64,000 nt of DNA from assembly GCA_900552455.1 (NCBI GenBank), contig URZX01000007.1:28569-92568 (forward strand). Reading direction: 5' to 3'. The translations under genes were made by a program, and so were the position numbers. The DNA is from an uncultured Peptococcaceae bacterium (GTDB lineage: Bacteria > Bacillota > Peptococcia > Peptococcales > Peptococcaceae). The notes under the pieces were generated by a model. It saw nothing but the letters and a program-made list of their open reading frames with translations. It searched no databases and was not told the DNA's origin. Shown here in pieces: positions 18,487-27,411 of the stretch. Within the stretch, counting starts at the first letter, position 1; every line of letters starts with the position of its first letter.

Positions 18487-19965
18487 TTATTTCCCGCTTG
18501 GCTTTTTCTTGTGCACGGCGCAGAAGACGATAAAGCCGATGAGGGCGACGGCGAAGATCATCCAGCCGGTGAGCACGGCGGTGCCCATTGGCGCGAACTT
18601 GTCGTAGTAGCCCTTGAGGTACAGGAACAGGATGATGGCTGGCACGACGTAGCTCATGTAGCCACCGATCTTGTATGGGAATTTCAGACCGTTGCCGGCG
18701 TTGGCTTCGTCGATGAAATTCGCCCAGCCCCAGCCGTAGCGACGGGTGCAGAAGAGCACGAAGGCGAAGCTGCCGAGCGGCAGAAGGTTGTTGGAGACGA
18801 TGAAGTCCTCCAGATCGAGCACGGCTGTTCCGGCGCCAAGTGGCTGGAAATCGCTCCAGATATTGTAGCCAAACACGCATGGCAGGCTGAGAATGGCGAT
18901 GAGGATGCCGTTGATGACGATGCTCTTGCGGCGCTCCCAGCCAAATTGCTCGCTGGTGAAGGCGGCGATGTTTTCCATAACGGCGGTGACGGTGGTCATC
19001 GACGCGAAGCTCAGGAACAGGAAGAACAGTGCCCCCCAAAACTGGCCGCCAGCCATCTGGGTGAAGAGGTTTGGAATGGTCACAAAGATGAGGTTTGGAC
19101 CGCTATCAGGCTGCAGGCCAAAGGCGAAGCAGGCAGGGATGACGATGAAACCGCTCATGATCCCGGCAAAGGTGCTGAGGATGGTGATGGTGACGGCTTC
19201 ACCGGCGAGGCTACGCTGCTTGTCGATGTAGCTGCCGAAGATGAGCATGGCGCCGATCCCCAAAGAGAGGGTGAAGAAGGCCTGGCTCATGGCGGCGAAC
19301 AGAATGTTGCCGATGCCGATCTCCTGCATGGCCTGGAAATCAGGCACGAGGTAGAATTTCAGCCCTGCACCAGCACCGTCGAGGGTGACGGAACGGATGG
19401 CGAGGATGAAGGTGAGCAGAAGCAGGCTGACCATCATGAACTTGTTGACCTTTTCCAGCCCGTTTTCCATACCGATAAAGACGACGATGGTGCCGATGAT
19501 GCAGACGAGCACCGTCCAGAAGATCATCGGACCGGTTTGCGCAAGGGTCTCACCCCAGACAACGCCGACTTCTTCTGGCGTTGCGCCGACAAAGGAGCCG
19601 GTAAGATGCTTCCAGCAATAGGCCAGGATCCAGCCGGTAACGGTGGTGTAGAACATCATCAGCAAATAGCAGCCGATGAGCGAGATCCACTTGAGATAAT
19701 GCCACGAGGTCTGCGGCTTTTCGAGCACGTCAAACGCTTTCGCAGCACTCTTCTGCGCAGCGCGACCCATGGCCAGCTCGCAGACGAGCACAGGGATCCC
19801 CAAAATAAGCAGGAAGAACAGGAAGATCAGCATGAAGGACGCGCCCCCAAACTGACCACACAGATACGGGAATTTCCAAACGCTCCCGATACCTATGGCG
19901 CAACCTGCTGAGACAAGGATGAAGCCAAGTCTCGAACCAAATCTTTCTCTGTTTTTATCAGACAT
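18487..19965 (-). CDS. Neurotransmitter:sodium symporter (NSS/SNF) family transporter
   Basis: A 492-residue membrane protein of the LeuT fold; bacterial members take up amino acids with sodium. The N-terminus carries the sodium/substrate-site signature GFILVSAGCAIGIGSVWKFP, followed by about eleven further membrane segments; the segment FTLSLGIGAMLIFGSY corresponds to the unwound TM6. Two adjacent ATGs exist (19968 and 19965); GGAGG is five bases from the second, which I prefer. It lies 55 bases after the DUF2905 gene; whether it is cotranscribed is unclear, though it has its own terminator. Confidence 0.94.
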   Translation of the reverse strand: MSDKNRERFGSRLGFILVSAGCAIGIGSVWKFPYLCGQFGGASFMLIFLFFLLILGIPVLVCELAMGRAAQKSAAKAFDVLEKPQTSWHYLKWISLIGCYLLMMFYTTVTGWILAYCWKHLTGSFVGATPEEVGVVWGETLAQTGPMIFWTVLVCIIGTIVVFIGMENGLEKVNKFMMVSLLLLTFILAIRSVTLDGAGAGLKFYLVPDFQAMQEIGIGNILFAAMSQAFFTLSLGIGAMLIFGSYIDKQRSLAGEAVTITILSTFAGIMSGFIVIPACFAFGLQPDSGPNLIFVTIPNLFTQMAGGQFWGALFFLFLSFASMTTVTAVMENIAAFTSEQFGWERRKSIVINGILIAILSLPCVFGYNIWSDFQPLGAGTAVLDLEDFIVSNNLLPLGSFAFVLFCTRRYGWGWANFIDEANAGNGLKFPYKIGGYMSYVVPAIILFLYLKGYYDKFAPMGTAVLTGWMIFAVALIGFIVFCAVHKKKPSGK

Positions 19966-20020
19966 CATTTCCTCCTTTTTTAACGTCTTTCGACGGTTTT
20001 ATCTAAAAACCGTTTCCCGC

Positions 20021-20239
20021 TCAGCGGTGAAACAGATTTAAGATCACACTGAGAATAATACTGACGACGATGCAGCTTATCACAGGAAAATAAAAGCTGC
20101 CGTGTTCGCCCTTGATAAAAATATCTCCCGGCAAATGGCCTAGGCTGGTGAACCGCGAGAGCAGCATCACCACGCCGCCGAGCACAATGAGCGCCATGCC
20201 GAGGGTAATGAGCAGTCTGCCAATATCCATGCCGTTCAT
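20021..20239 (-). CDS. DUF2905 family small membrane protein
   Basis: A 72-residue protein with two membrane segments (about 8-28 and 50-68) separated by the conserved SLGHLPGDIFIKGEHGSFYF loop that defines the DUF2905 family. Function unknown. ATG at 20239 follows GAGGTG. It closes the long run that begins with the ABC-F gene, nine bases after the U32 gene; a weak hairpin at 19993-20013 follows. Confidence 0.88.
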   Translation of the reverse strand: MNGMDIGRLLITLGMALIVLGGVVMLLSRFTSLGHLPGDIFIKGEHGSFYFPVISCIVVSIILSVILNLFHR

Positions 20240-20248
20240 ACGCTCACC

Positions 20249-21478
20249 TCAGATCTTTTTGCGGATCAGGTCCATCGGCTGCACAGAAAACGGTAGCTGC
20301 ATCTTCACGATCTGCTGAGCGTGAGGCGCGCTGTCGATCGGCGCGCCATTTTCTTCCTGCATGGCGCAGATGGTGAAATCGTGCTCGCGATAGTCGGTGC
20401 CGAAAAACTGGATCGTGTCGCCAACGGAGATCTTGTTGCGCTGCTCGATCGTCGCCACGCCGCTGACCGGGTCAAAATCGCGCACAACGCCGACAAAATC
20501 GTAGGGCTTGATGTAGCCCGCCGAGGCGTTGTTGACGGCGTTATCCTCCGGTCTGCCGAAGAGAAAACCTGTGGTGTACGGACGATGGCTGACCTTCTCC
20601 AGCTCGCCCATCCAATACTGCAGCTCCTCTTCTGCCACTTCGCCGTCGGCCATCCAGGCGTCGATCACATGGCGGTAGCAGCGGATGATCGTCGACACGT
20701 AGTACAGGCTCTTCATACGGCCTTCGATCTTCAGGCTCTGCACGGTGTGCTGCGCGAGGATTTCCGGCAGCCGCTCCAGAGTGCAGAGGTCGAAGGAATT
20801 GAAAATGTACGAGCCGTGGTCGTCCTCCTCGATCGGATAGTACACACCTGGGCGCTTCTCCTCGACGATGGCGTAATTCCAGCGGCAAGGCTGGGCGCAT
20901 TCGCCCTTGTTGGCGTCGCGGCCGGTCATGTAGTTCGAGAGCAGACAGCGTCCGGAATAGCTCATGCACATGGCCCCATGTACGAAGATCTCCAGCTCTG
21001 TTGCGGTTTTTTCAGAGATCTCGGCGATCTCAGCGAGCGACAGCTCGCGCGCCAGCACCACGCGCTCCACATTTTTCTGCTTTTCCCAGAAATGCACGCC
21101 GGCCCAGTTGACAACCGTCGCCTGGGTGCTGATGTGGATCGGCACAGTGAGGCCGCTGGCCATGGCGATGTCGTAGACGCCGGGATCGGCGACGAGCAGC
21201 GCGTCCGGCTGCACGCTCTCAAGGAACGCCAGATACTCCTCCAGCCCTGCAAGCTCCGCGTTATGGGGATAAGCGTTGAGCGTCACATAAAGCTTCTTGC
21301 CCTGGGCGTGGGTGTAGCGGATGGCTTCCGCCAGCTCTTCGTTGGAAAAATTGCCGGCAAAAGCGCGCAGGCCAAAGGCCTTGCCGGAGCAATACACAGC
21401 GTCCGCTCCGTAATGCAGGGCGAAGCGCAGCTTTTCAAAATTTCCGGCAGGTGCCAAAAGTTCAATGTTCTGTTTCAT
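20249..21478 (-). CDS. U32-family protein, TrhP-like tRNA uridine hydroxylase
   Basis: A 409-residue U32-family protein starting MKQNIELLAPAGNFEKL at an ATG preceded by AGGAGG. The family signature EIFVHGAMCMSYSGRCLLSNYMTGRDANKGECAQPCRW with its cysteines lies around residues 160-195. Although once named peptidases, such proteins (B. subtilis YrrO, E. coli TrhP) hydroxylate U34 of certain tRNAs using a prephenate-dependent route. The gene directly upstream encodes a TrmR-like methyltransferase, as in the yrrMNO cluster, which supports this role. A separate short YrrN-like partner is not present here. Confidence 0.85.
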   Translation of the reverse strand: MKQNIELLAPAGNFEKLRFALHYGADAVYCSGKAFGLRAFAGNFSNEELAEAIRYTHAQGKKLYVTLNAYPHNAELAGLEEYLAFLESVQPDALLVADPGVYDIAMASGLTVPIHISTQATVVNWAGVHFWEKQKNVERVVLARELSLAEIAEISEKTATELEIFVHGAMCMSYSGRCLLSNYMTGRDANKGECAQPCRWNYAIVEEKRPGVYYPIEEDDHGSYIFNSFDLCTLERLPEILAQHTVQSLKIEGRMKSLYYVSTIIRCYRHVIDAWMADGEVAEEELQYWMGELEKVSHRPYTTGFLFGRPEDNAVNNASAGYIKPYDFVGVVRDFDPVSGVATIEQRNKISVGDTIQFFGTDYREHDFTICAMQEENGAPIDSAPHAQQIVKMQLPFSVQPMDLIRKKI

Positions 21479-22172
21479 TGCGATCCTCCTGTCTCCTTGC
21501 CAAAACAAGCACGCCGTCATCCAGCGGCAGCAGCGTATGCGCAAACCGCGCATCCTGCTGCACCTCCTGGAGAAACTGCTTCATCCGCACAAAGGCCGTT
21601 TTCTGTCGGTGGTTCGGATAAGCGTCTGCGACGAGCCAGCCGTTGAGAAAGATGTTGTCAAAAACGACAGCGCCCTGCGCAGACAGGTGCGGCACGATCT
21701 CTTCCAGCAGATGGGCATACTGGCCCTTGGCTGCATCAATGAAAACGAGGTCAAAGGGCGCGAACCGCTCAGCGAGGCGCGCAAAATAACCTTCCTCGCG
21801 AAAATCCGCGCATTCAAAGACGATCTCGTGGTGGTCCAGTCCAGCGTCGTGGAGAAATTCCTGCGCCACATCCTGGCGCTCGCGGACGAGATCGATCGTC
21901 ACAAGCGTCGCCGGCGCTGCCAGGCCCTTCAGCATATGATAAGCCGACACGCCATAGGCCGTGCCAAGCTCCAGTATACACCGTGGCTGGCGCAGTGTCA
22001 CCAACATTTCCAGCAAATGCGACACATTTGGGGTGACCACAGGCACATGGTCGGCTTCTGCCCGCTCCAGCAGCGCGCGCAACACCGGCGCAGCCCCTGC
22101 CGTGTGAAAAAGATTGGTGTAGTCATTGACCACACCAAAAGGCTGTTGTTCAAATTGCTCTGTGTCGTGCAT
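21462..22172 (-). CDS. trmR: O-methyltransferase, probable tRNA 5-hydroxyuridine methyltransferase
   Basis: A 236-residue SAM-dependent O-methyltransferase of the YrrM/CaiE-like group. The SAM-binding core is ILELGTAYGVSAYHML followed by LVTIDLV and the metal/substrate region DLVFIDAAKGQY. The ATG at 22172 follows GAGG ten bases after pgsA; the longer frame has no site. TrmR methylates ho5U34 to mo5U34; the U32 hydroxylase gene overlaps its end by 17 bases, so the two likely act in sequence. Confidence 0.82.
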   Translation of the reverse strand: MHDTEQFEQQPFGVVNDYTNLFHTAGAAPVLRALLERAEADHVPVVTPNVSHLLEMLVTLRQPRCILELGTAYGVSAYHMLKGLAAPATLVTIDLVRERQDVAQEFLHDAGLDHHEIVFECADFREEGYFARLAERFAPFDLVFIDAAKGQYAHLLEEIVPHLSAQGAVVFDNIFLNGWLVADAYPNHRQKTAFVRMKQFLQEVQQDARFAHTLLPLDDGVLVLARRQEDRNETEH

Positions 22173-22182
22173 CGCCAAGGCC

Positions 22183-22701
22183 TCAGTTGAATTTGATGCT
22201 CTTGGAGAGCTGCACAAGATAATCAACCAGCGAGATGATCGTCAGCGCCACAGCAATGTAGAGCAGGATCAACCCGACGAGCTGCCAGCCGATGATGAGG
22301 CAGATAATCGCCAGCATCTGGCTAACGGTTTTGAACTTGCCCAGGTTGCGCGCAGCGAGAATGATGCCGTTGTCGGCAGCCAACGCGCGCAGGCTCGTCA
22401 CCAGGAGTTCACGCCCGATGATGATGATCACCGGCCAGCCTGGGATCGTGCCGGCGATGGCCAGATAGATCAGCGCTGTGAGCACGAGCAGCTTGTCGGC
22501 AAAGGGATCCATGATCTTGCCAAAATTGGTGACCAGGTTCCACTTGCGCGCCAGATGCCCGTCGAGAAAATCTGTCAGCGAGGCGATGATGAAGATCGCG
22601 CACGCCACATAATTGTGGCCGCTGAAATCCGCAGTGAAGAAAAACATAAACACCGGGATGAGGACGACGCGAAGGGTCGTCAGTTGGTTTGGAATATTCA
22701 T
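22183..22701 (-). CDS. pgsA: CDP-diacylglycerol--glycerol-3-phosphate 3-phosphatidyltransferase
   Basis: A 172-residue integral membrane enzyme making phosphatidylglycerophosphate, the first step to phosphatidylglycerol. The CDP-alcohol phosphotransferase motif is present at residues 45-67: DGHLAR, then G, then DPFAD. About four membrane segments surround it. The ATG overlaps the rimO stop by one base (TAATG). Confidence 0.95.
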   Translation of the reverse strand: MNIPNQLTTLRVVLIPVFMFFFTADFSGHNYVACAIFIIASLTDFLDGHLARKWNLVTNFGKIMDPFADKLLVLTALIYLAIAGTIPGWPVIIIIGRELLVTSLRALAADNGIILAARNLGKFKTVSQMLAIICLIIGWQLVGLILLYIAVALTIISLVDYLVQLSKSIKFN

Positions 22702-24038
22702 TACACAAGACTCCCTATCAGATCATATTCATGCACGTCCGAGATCTCCACGTCGAGCTCCTGGCCGATCTCGTAAGCGCTCACATCTGCCACTGGCACG
22801 ATCACATAAGGATCGATGTCCGGCGCTTCTGACTGGCTGCGGCAGAGCAGCATGCCGTCTTCGATGTCGTCGACGAGCACGTGGCGCGTCTCGCCGATGA
22901 GTCGCTGGTGATTGGCAAACATGATCTCGAACTGGATATCCATGAGATTCTGCGCCCGCTCCTCCTTCACAGCCTCGTCCAGCTGGTCGGGCATGCGTCC
23001 GGCAGGCGTGTTCTCCTCCTGCGAGTATGGGAAAACGCCGACGCGATCAAGCTGCACCTCTTCAAGGAAATTCAGCAGATTGTTGTACGCCGCTTCTGTT
23101 TCGCCAGGAAAGCCGACGATGAACGTGGAGCGGATCATGATGCCAGGAACGCGTTCGCGCAGCTTGGCGATGAGGGCGCGGATCTGCGCCTGGTCGATCT
23201 TGCGGTTCATGCGCGCGAGGATCTCGTCGTCGGCGTGCTGTAGCGGAATGTCGATGTACTTGCAGATCTTTTCCTCGCTGGCGATGGTTGCGATGAGATC
23301 GTCGCTGAGGTTGTTCGGATAGGCGTAGAGCAGACGGATCCAGCGGATGCCGTCTATCTTGCAGAGATCGTGCAAAAGCTCCGGCAGCGCCAGGCGGCCA
23401 TAGTTATCCAGACCGTAGGTGGTGATGTCCTGAGCGATGACGATGAGCTCCTTCACGCCGCGGCGGGCGAGCATCTCTGCCTCCGCGAGAATGTCCTCTC
23501 TCGCGCGGCTGCGGTACGGCCCCTGCATTTCCGGAATGGCGCAGAAGGTGCAGTGGTTGTCACAGCCCTCGGCGATCGTCAGATAGGCGTAGTAGCCCGG
23601 CGTCGAGAGCACGCGGCTGTCGCGCTCCATAGCGTTCGGCAGGTGCCAGTCGGTGTCGACGGCGGTCTTTGCTTCCTGCGCCGCGTAGAGACGGTCGATG
23701 TGCGCGAGGATCTCGTCGTAGGCGGTGCTGCCGAGAAGCAGGTCCAGTTCCGGCAGCGCCTCCTCCATCTCCTTCGCATATTTCTGCACCATGCAGCCGA
23801 TGGCCACGAGAAATTCGCAGCTCCCGGCTTCTTTGTAGTCGTTCAGGGCGAGGATGGTGTTGATCGTCTCCTCCTTCGCCGCTGTGATGAAGCCACAGGT
23901 GTTGACGACGATGACCGTCGCCTCTGCCGGCTCCTCCACAAGGATATAGTCGCTGTCTGCGCAGAGCCCCATCATGTACTCAGAATAGACGGTGTTCTTG
24001 GCGCAGCCCAGTGTGACAAAGCAAATTGTTTTTTTCAT
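22701..24038 (-). CDS. rimO: Ribosomal protein S12 methylthiotransferase
   Basis: A 445-residue radical-SAM methylthiotransferase that adds a methylthio group to an aspartate of ribosomal protein S12. N-terminal domain with Cys12 (TLGCAKN), Cys48 (NTCGFI) and Cys82 (IGCMVQ) for one cluster; radical-SAM cluster in EGCDNHCTFC; TRAM domain at the end. The CAKN sequence separates RimO from MiaB. ATG overlaps ftsK by four bases and is followed by pgsA with a one-base overlap. It is one of two methylthiotransferases in the window. Confidence 0.96.
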   Translation of the reverse strand: MKKTICFVTLGCAKNTVYSEYMMGLCADSDYILVEEPAEATVIVVNTCGFITAAKEETINTILALNDYKEAGSCEFLVAIGCMVQKYAKEMEEALPELDLLLGSTAYDEILAHIDRLYAAQEAKTAVDTDWHLPNAMERDSRVLSTPGYYAYLTIAEGCDNHCTFCAIPEMQGPYRSRAREDILAEAEMLARRGVKELIVIAQDITTYGLDNYGRLALPELLHDLCKIDGIRWIRLLYAYPNNLSDDLIATIASEEKICKYIDIPLQHADDEILARMNRKIDQAQIRALIAKLRERVPGIMIRSTFIVGFPGETEAAYNNLLNFLEEVQLDRVGVFPYSQEENTPAGRMPDQLDEAVKEERAQNLMDIQFEIMFANHQRLIGETRHVLVDDIEDGMLLCRSQSEAPDIDPYVIVPVADVSAYEIGQELDVEISDVHEYDLIGSLV

Positions 24039-26440
24039 GCTTCTCCTTCATTCTCATTAAAATACGCTTCACATTCATCAAGGCTGATGTTGATCTTGCG
24101 CGCCTTGCTGCCTTCGTACGGACCGACGAAGCCCAGTTCCTCGAGCTCGTCGATGATACGCGCCGCTCGTGTGTAACCGATGCGGAAATGGCGCTGCAGC
24201 ATGGAAATGCTAGCGTTGCCGTTCTCGATAAAGAAGCGGCAGGCGTCGCCGAGGAGCTTATCGTGCTCCGGCCGTTCGCCGTCAAAATCCGCCAGACCTT
24301 CGCCTGTCATCAGCGCATCGACGCTTTCGTTCATGGCTTCGTCGTAAACCGGCGCAGCCTGGCGCTTGACGTAGGAGATCACTGCTTCGATCTCGTCATC
24401 GGTCACATAGACGCCCTGGATGCGCACCGGCTTCGCATAGCCGCGTGGGAAATAGAGCATGTCGCCATTGCCCAGCAGCTTTTCCGCGCCGCCCATATCG
24501 AGGATGGTGCGGGAATCGATCTGCGACGACACCGCGAAAGCAATGCGCGACGGAATGTTGGCCTTGATCAAACCGGTGATGATGTCCACCGACGGACGCT
24601 GCGTCGCGATCACGAGATGGATGCCGGCAGCGCGCGCCAGCTGGGCCAAACGGCAGATAGAATCCTCGACGTCAGCTGGCGCGACCATCATGAGGTCGGC
24701 CAGCTCGTCGATGATGACGACGATCTGCGGCAGAAATTCGTACGGATGATCCGGCTCGCTCATGGCTTCCGCCTTGATGAAACGCTGGTTGTAAGTGACG
24801 AGGTCGCGGGAACCGGTCTCGGCGAAGACGTCGTAGCGGCGCTCCATTTCCTTGACCACCCATTTCAGCGTGGCCGCCGCCTTCTTGACATCGGTGACGA
24901 CCGGCGCCAACAGATGCGGGATGTTCGCGTAATTGGAAAGCTCCACCTTCTTCGGATCGACGAGGATGAACTTCACCTCGTTCGGCTTCGCCTTGAAGAG
25001 GATGCTCGTGATCAACGCGTTCAGGCAAACGCTCTTGCCTGCGCCTGTCGCGCCGGCGATCAGCAGATGTGGCATTTTCGCGAGATCGGCGACCATGGCG
25101 TGGCCGCTGATGTCCTTCCCGAGGGCGAAGCTGAGCTTCGATTCAGCGCGCGCAAAGGCGTCGCTGCCGATGACCTCGCGGAATTTCACAGTGCGGCGGT
25201 GTTCGTTCGGCACCTCGATGCCGACGGCGCTCTTGTTCGGGATTGGCGCCTCGATGCGGATATCGCTGGCTGCCAGAGAGAGCGCCAGATCGTCGGCGAG
25301 GTTGACGATCTTCGTCACGCGCACGCCAGGCGCTGGCTTGAACTCGTACTGGGTGATCGTCGGGCCGACGTTGACGTTGTTGATCTCGCCCTTGACGCCG
25401 AAATCGCCGAGGGTTTCCTTGAGCAGGCGGGCGTTTTCTTCGATCTCCTGCTTGTTGGCGTGGATCTTCTTTTCAGCCGGCTCGAGAAGCTCCTCTGTCG
25501 GCAGCACATATTCGTGGCCCTTGAGGGCGATGCTCTTATCGGAGCGATCCTGCTCGCCGGAGGTGATGTACTGTTCCACCTTGTTGATCTGGTCGTTCTT
25601 GACGATCGAGGTGTTCATCTGCTCCAGACTTTCGATGAAATTCTCATCCTCTTCTGCGGTGATCGCAGGAGCAGCTTCTTCGTCGTTGACGTGGAGCGCG
25701 AGGGTGTCCTTCTTCTTCCTGCGTTTGTCCGCCAGCTTCGCGGCTTCCTTCAGAGCAGGCTTGCTCTCCTTCTCCTTTGCTCTGACCTTGATGCTGGTGC
25801 TGTCGTCGTCTTCCTTCTGGGATTTCGTGAAAAATTCCTTCGTCCCGCTGCCAAGCTTGCTGAAAGCGGGATTGAGACGCTGCAGGCCGCTCACGATCCA
25901 GCGGCCGAGTGCGCCGCCGGAGCAGATATAAAGCGCGACGATGATGATCGCCGTAAGCGCGATCACTGCGCCAACCTTTGAAAGCGCGCTCACCAGGAGC
26001 ATCGCGACTGCTGCACCGATGACGCCGCCGCCAATGCCCTCCATGCCTTTTTCGATGGCGAGCGACGGCTCAAAACTGAGATGACGAAACGCCAGCAAGC
26101 ATACGACGATGACGACGCTGGTAACGATGATGCGGTTGTTGATGGCGAGCTTCGGCGCACAAAAACGCAGGCCGACGATCGCCAGGAGCAGCGGCACAAA
26201 ATATTCACACTGGCCGACGAGCGTGCGGATGCCCTTGTACAGGATCGCGCCGACAAACCCCATTTCGCTGGAAATCTGCGACGTATGGATGGCCGCGCCC
26301 TTGTGGATGATGATGACAAAATAGAGTGCGAACGCGATCAGCGCAACGCCGATGATAAGCTGTACATACGGGCTCATCATCAATGACGAACGTGCACGGC
26401 TGCTGCGTTTGGCAGGTTTTTTCCGCTGTTTTGACGCCAT
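24035..26440 (-). CDS. ftsK: DNA translocase FtsK/SpoIIIE
   Basis: An 801-residue DNA pump that clears chromosome DNA through the division septum. Four membrane segments at about 24-45, 65-90, 105-125 and 135-175 anchor it; a lysine- and acid-rich linker follows to about 310; the motor domain carries Walker A GATGAGKSV and Walker B IVVIIDELADL; a gamma winged-helix domain (residues about 735-795, SISMLQRHFRIGYTRAARII) reads orienting sequences. ATG at 26440 after AAGGAGGAG. Located between miaA and rimO. Confidence 0.97.
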   Translation of the reverse strand: MASKQRKKPAKRSSRARSSLMMSPYVQLIIGVALIAFALYFVIIIHKGAAIHTSQISSEMGFVGAILYKGIRTLVGQCEYFVPLLLAIVGLRFCAPKLAINNRIIVTSVVIVVCLLAFRHLSFEPSLAIEKGMEGIGGGVIGAAVAMLLVSALSKVGAVIALTAIIIVALYICSGGALGRWIVSGLQRLNPAFSKLGSGTKEFFTKSQKEDDDSTSIKVRAKEKESKPALKEAAKLADKRRKKKDTLALHVNDEEAAPAITAEEDENFIESLEQMNTSIVKNDQINKVEQYITSGEQDRSDKSIALKGHEYVLPTEELLEPAEKKIHANKQEIEENARLLKETLGDFGVKGEINNVNVGPTITQYEFKPAPGVRVTKIVNLADDLALSLAASDIRIEAPIPNKSAVGIEVPNEHRRTVKFREVIGSDAFARAESKLSFALGKDISGHAMVADLAKMPHLLIAGATGAGKSVCLNALITSILFKAKPNEVKFILVDPKKVELSNYANIPHLLAPVVTDVKKAAATLKWVVKEMERRYDVFAETGSRDLVTYNQRFIKAEAMSEPDHPYEFLPQIVVIIDELADLMMVAPADVEDSICRLAQLARAAGIHLVIATQRPSVDIITGLIKANIPSRIAFAVSSQIDSRTILDMGGAEKLLGNGDMLYFPRGYAKPVRIQGVYVTDDEIEAVISYVKRQAAPVYDEAMNESVDALMTGEGLADFDGERPEHDKLLGDACRFFIENGNASISMLQRHFRIGYTRAARIIDELEELGFVGPYEGSKARKINISLDECEAYFNENEGEA

Positions 26441-26457
26441 ATCCTCACTCCTCCTTT

Positions 26458-27411
26458 TTATGAATGATCGATGGTTGCTGTAATGATTGCTTTGGTTTGT
26501 TCAAGCAGCGCTGCCTCGTCCATGCTGTCGACGGCGAACCAGTGAATGTTCGGATCCCGACGAAACCACGTGAGCTGCCGCTTGGCGAAATGGCGCGTGT
26601 TTTTCTTCAGAAGCGTCACCGCTTCCTCCATGCTCATCTCGCCCTCAAGCGCGGCGATGATCTCCTTGTAGCCGATGGCTTTGAGCGCTTGCATCTCTCT
26701 ATTATACCCCTTGTCAAGCAGCTTCTCAACCTCTTCCACGAGGCCATTTTCCAGCATCAGATCCACGCGCAGATTGATGCGCTCGTAAAGCCGCTGGCGG
26801 TCCATCGTCAGGCCGATGAGACAGAGCGCATACGGCGACTGGTAGTTCTGCGGCATATCAAAATTCTTGATCGCAGCCTTTCCTTCCGTGCGGATGATCT
26901 CCAGCGCACGCGAGATGCGGAAATGGTCGCCGGGAAAGATCACGCCGCGCAGATCTGGCCGTTCTGCCAGAAGGGCGTCGTAATACGCTGCTGCCTTCTC
27001 TGGATCGGCGACCATCTCGTCGAAAATGCGCGCTCGGTAGCCGTCGTCGCGCTCACCCTGAAAGCGGTAATCGTAGATCAGTCCGTTGACATAGAGCCCG
27101 GTACCACCGACAACCATCGGCAGATGGCCGCGCGAAAGAATGTCATCGATCGTTTGCTGCGCGCGCTCCTTGAACGTCAGCGCATTGAACGGCTCGTCAG
27201 GATCGAGGATGTCGAGCATGTGATGTGGCACGCCCTGCATCTCCTCCGGCGTGATCTTGGCGGTGCCGATGTCCATACCACGGTAGACCTGCATGGAATC
27301 GCCGGAAATGATCTCTGCGTCGAAGGCTTTCGCGAGAGCGATGGAGAGCGCCGTCTTGCCGACAGCCGTCGGCCCAACAATGACAACGAGTGGCTTTTTT
27401 TCAGTGCTCAT
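26458..27411 (-). CDS. miaA: tRNA dimethylallyltransferase
   Basis: A 317-residue enzyme that adds the isopentenyl group to A37 of tRNAs reading UNN codons. P-loop GPTAVGKTAL at residues 13-22, ISGDSMQVYRGMDIGTAK, and VGGTGLYV are all conserved. The ATG overlaps the mutL stop by four bases. Its product is the substrate of MiaB, encoded 12 kb away at 39422. Confidence 0.97.
   Translation of the reverse strand: MSTEKKPLVVIVGPTAVGKTALSIALAKAFDAEIISGDSMQVYRGMDIGTAKITPEEMQGVPHHMLDILDPDEPFNALTFKERAQQTIDDILSRGHLPMVVGGTGLYVNGLIYDYRFQGERDDGYRARIFDEMVADPEKAAAYYDALLAERPDLRGVIFPGDHFRISRALEIIRTEGKAAIKNFDMPQNYQSPYALCLIGLTMDRQRLYERINLRVDLMLENGLVEEVEKLLDKGYNREMQALKAIGYKEIIAALEGEMSMEEAVTLLKKNTRHFAKRQLTWFRRDPNIHWFAVDSMDEAALLEQTKAIITATIDHS

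Noticed and set aside
18361..19911. A 516-codon, acidic His-rich plus-strand frame
   Set aside because: Reverse complement of the NSS symporter; the unusual composition is that expected from reading membrane-protein codons backwards.
19993..20013. Hairpin between the DUF2905 and NSS genes as a terminator
   Set aside because: AACGGTTTT/AAAACCGT can pair, but no T-run follows on the minus strand.
24026..25981. A 651-codon plus-strand frame
   Set aside because: Antisense to ftsK, with no recognisable motif.
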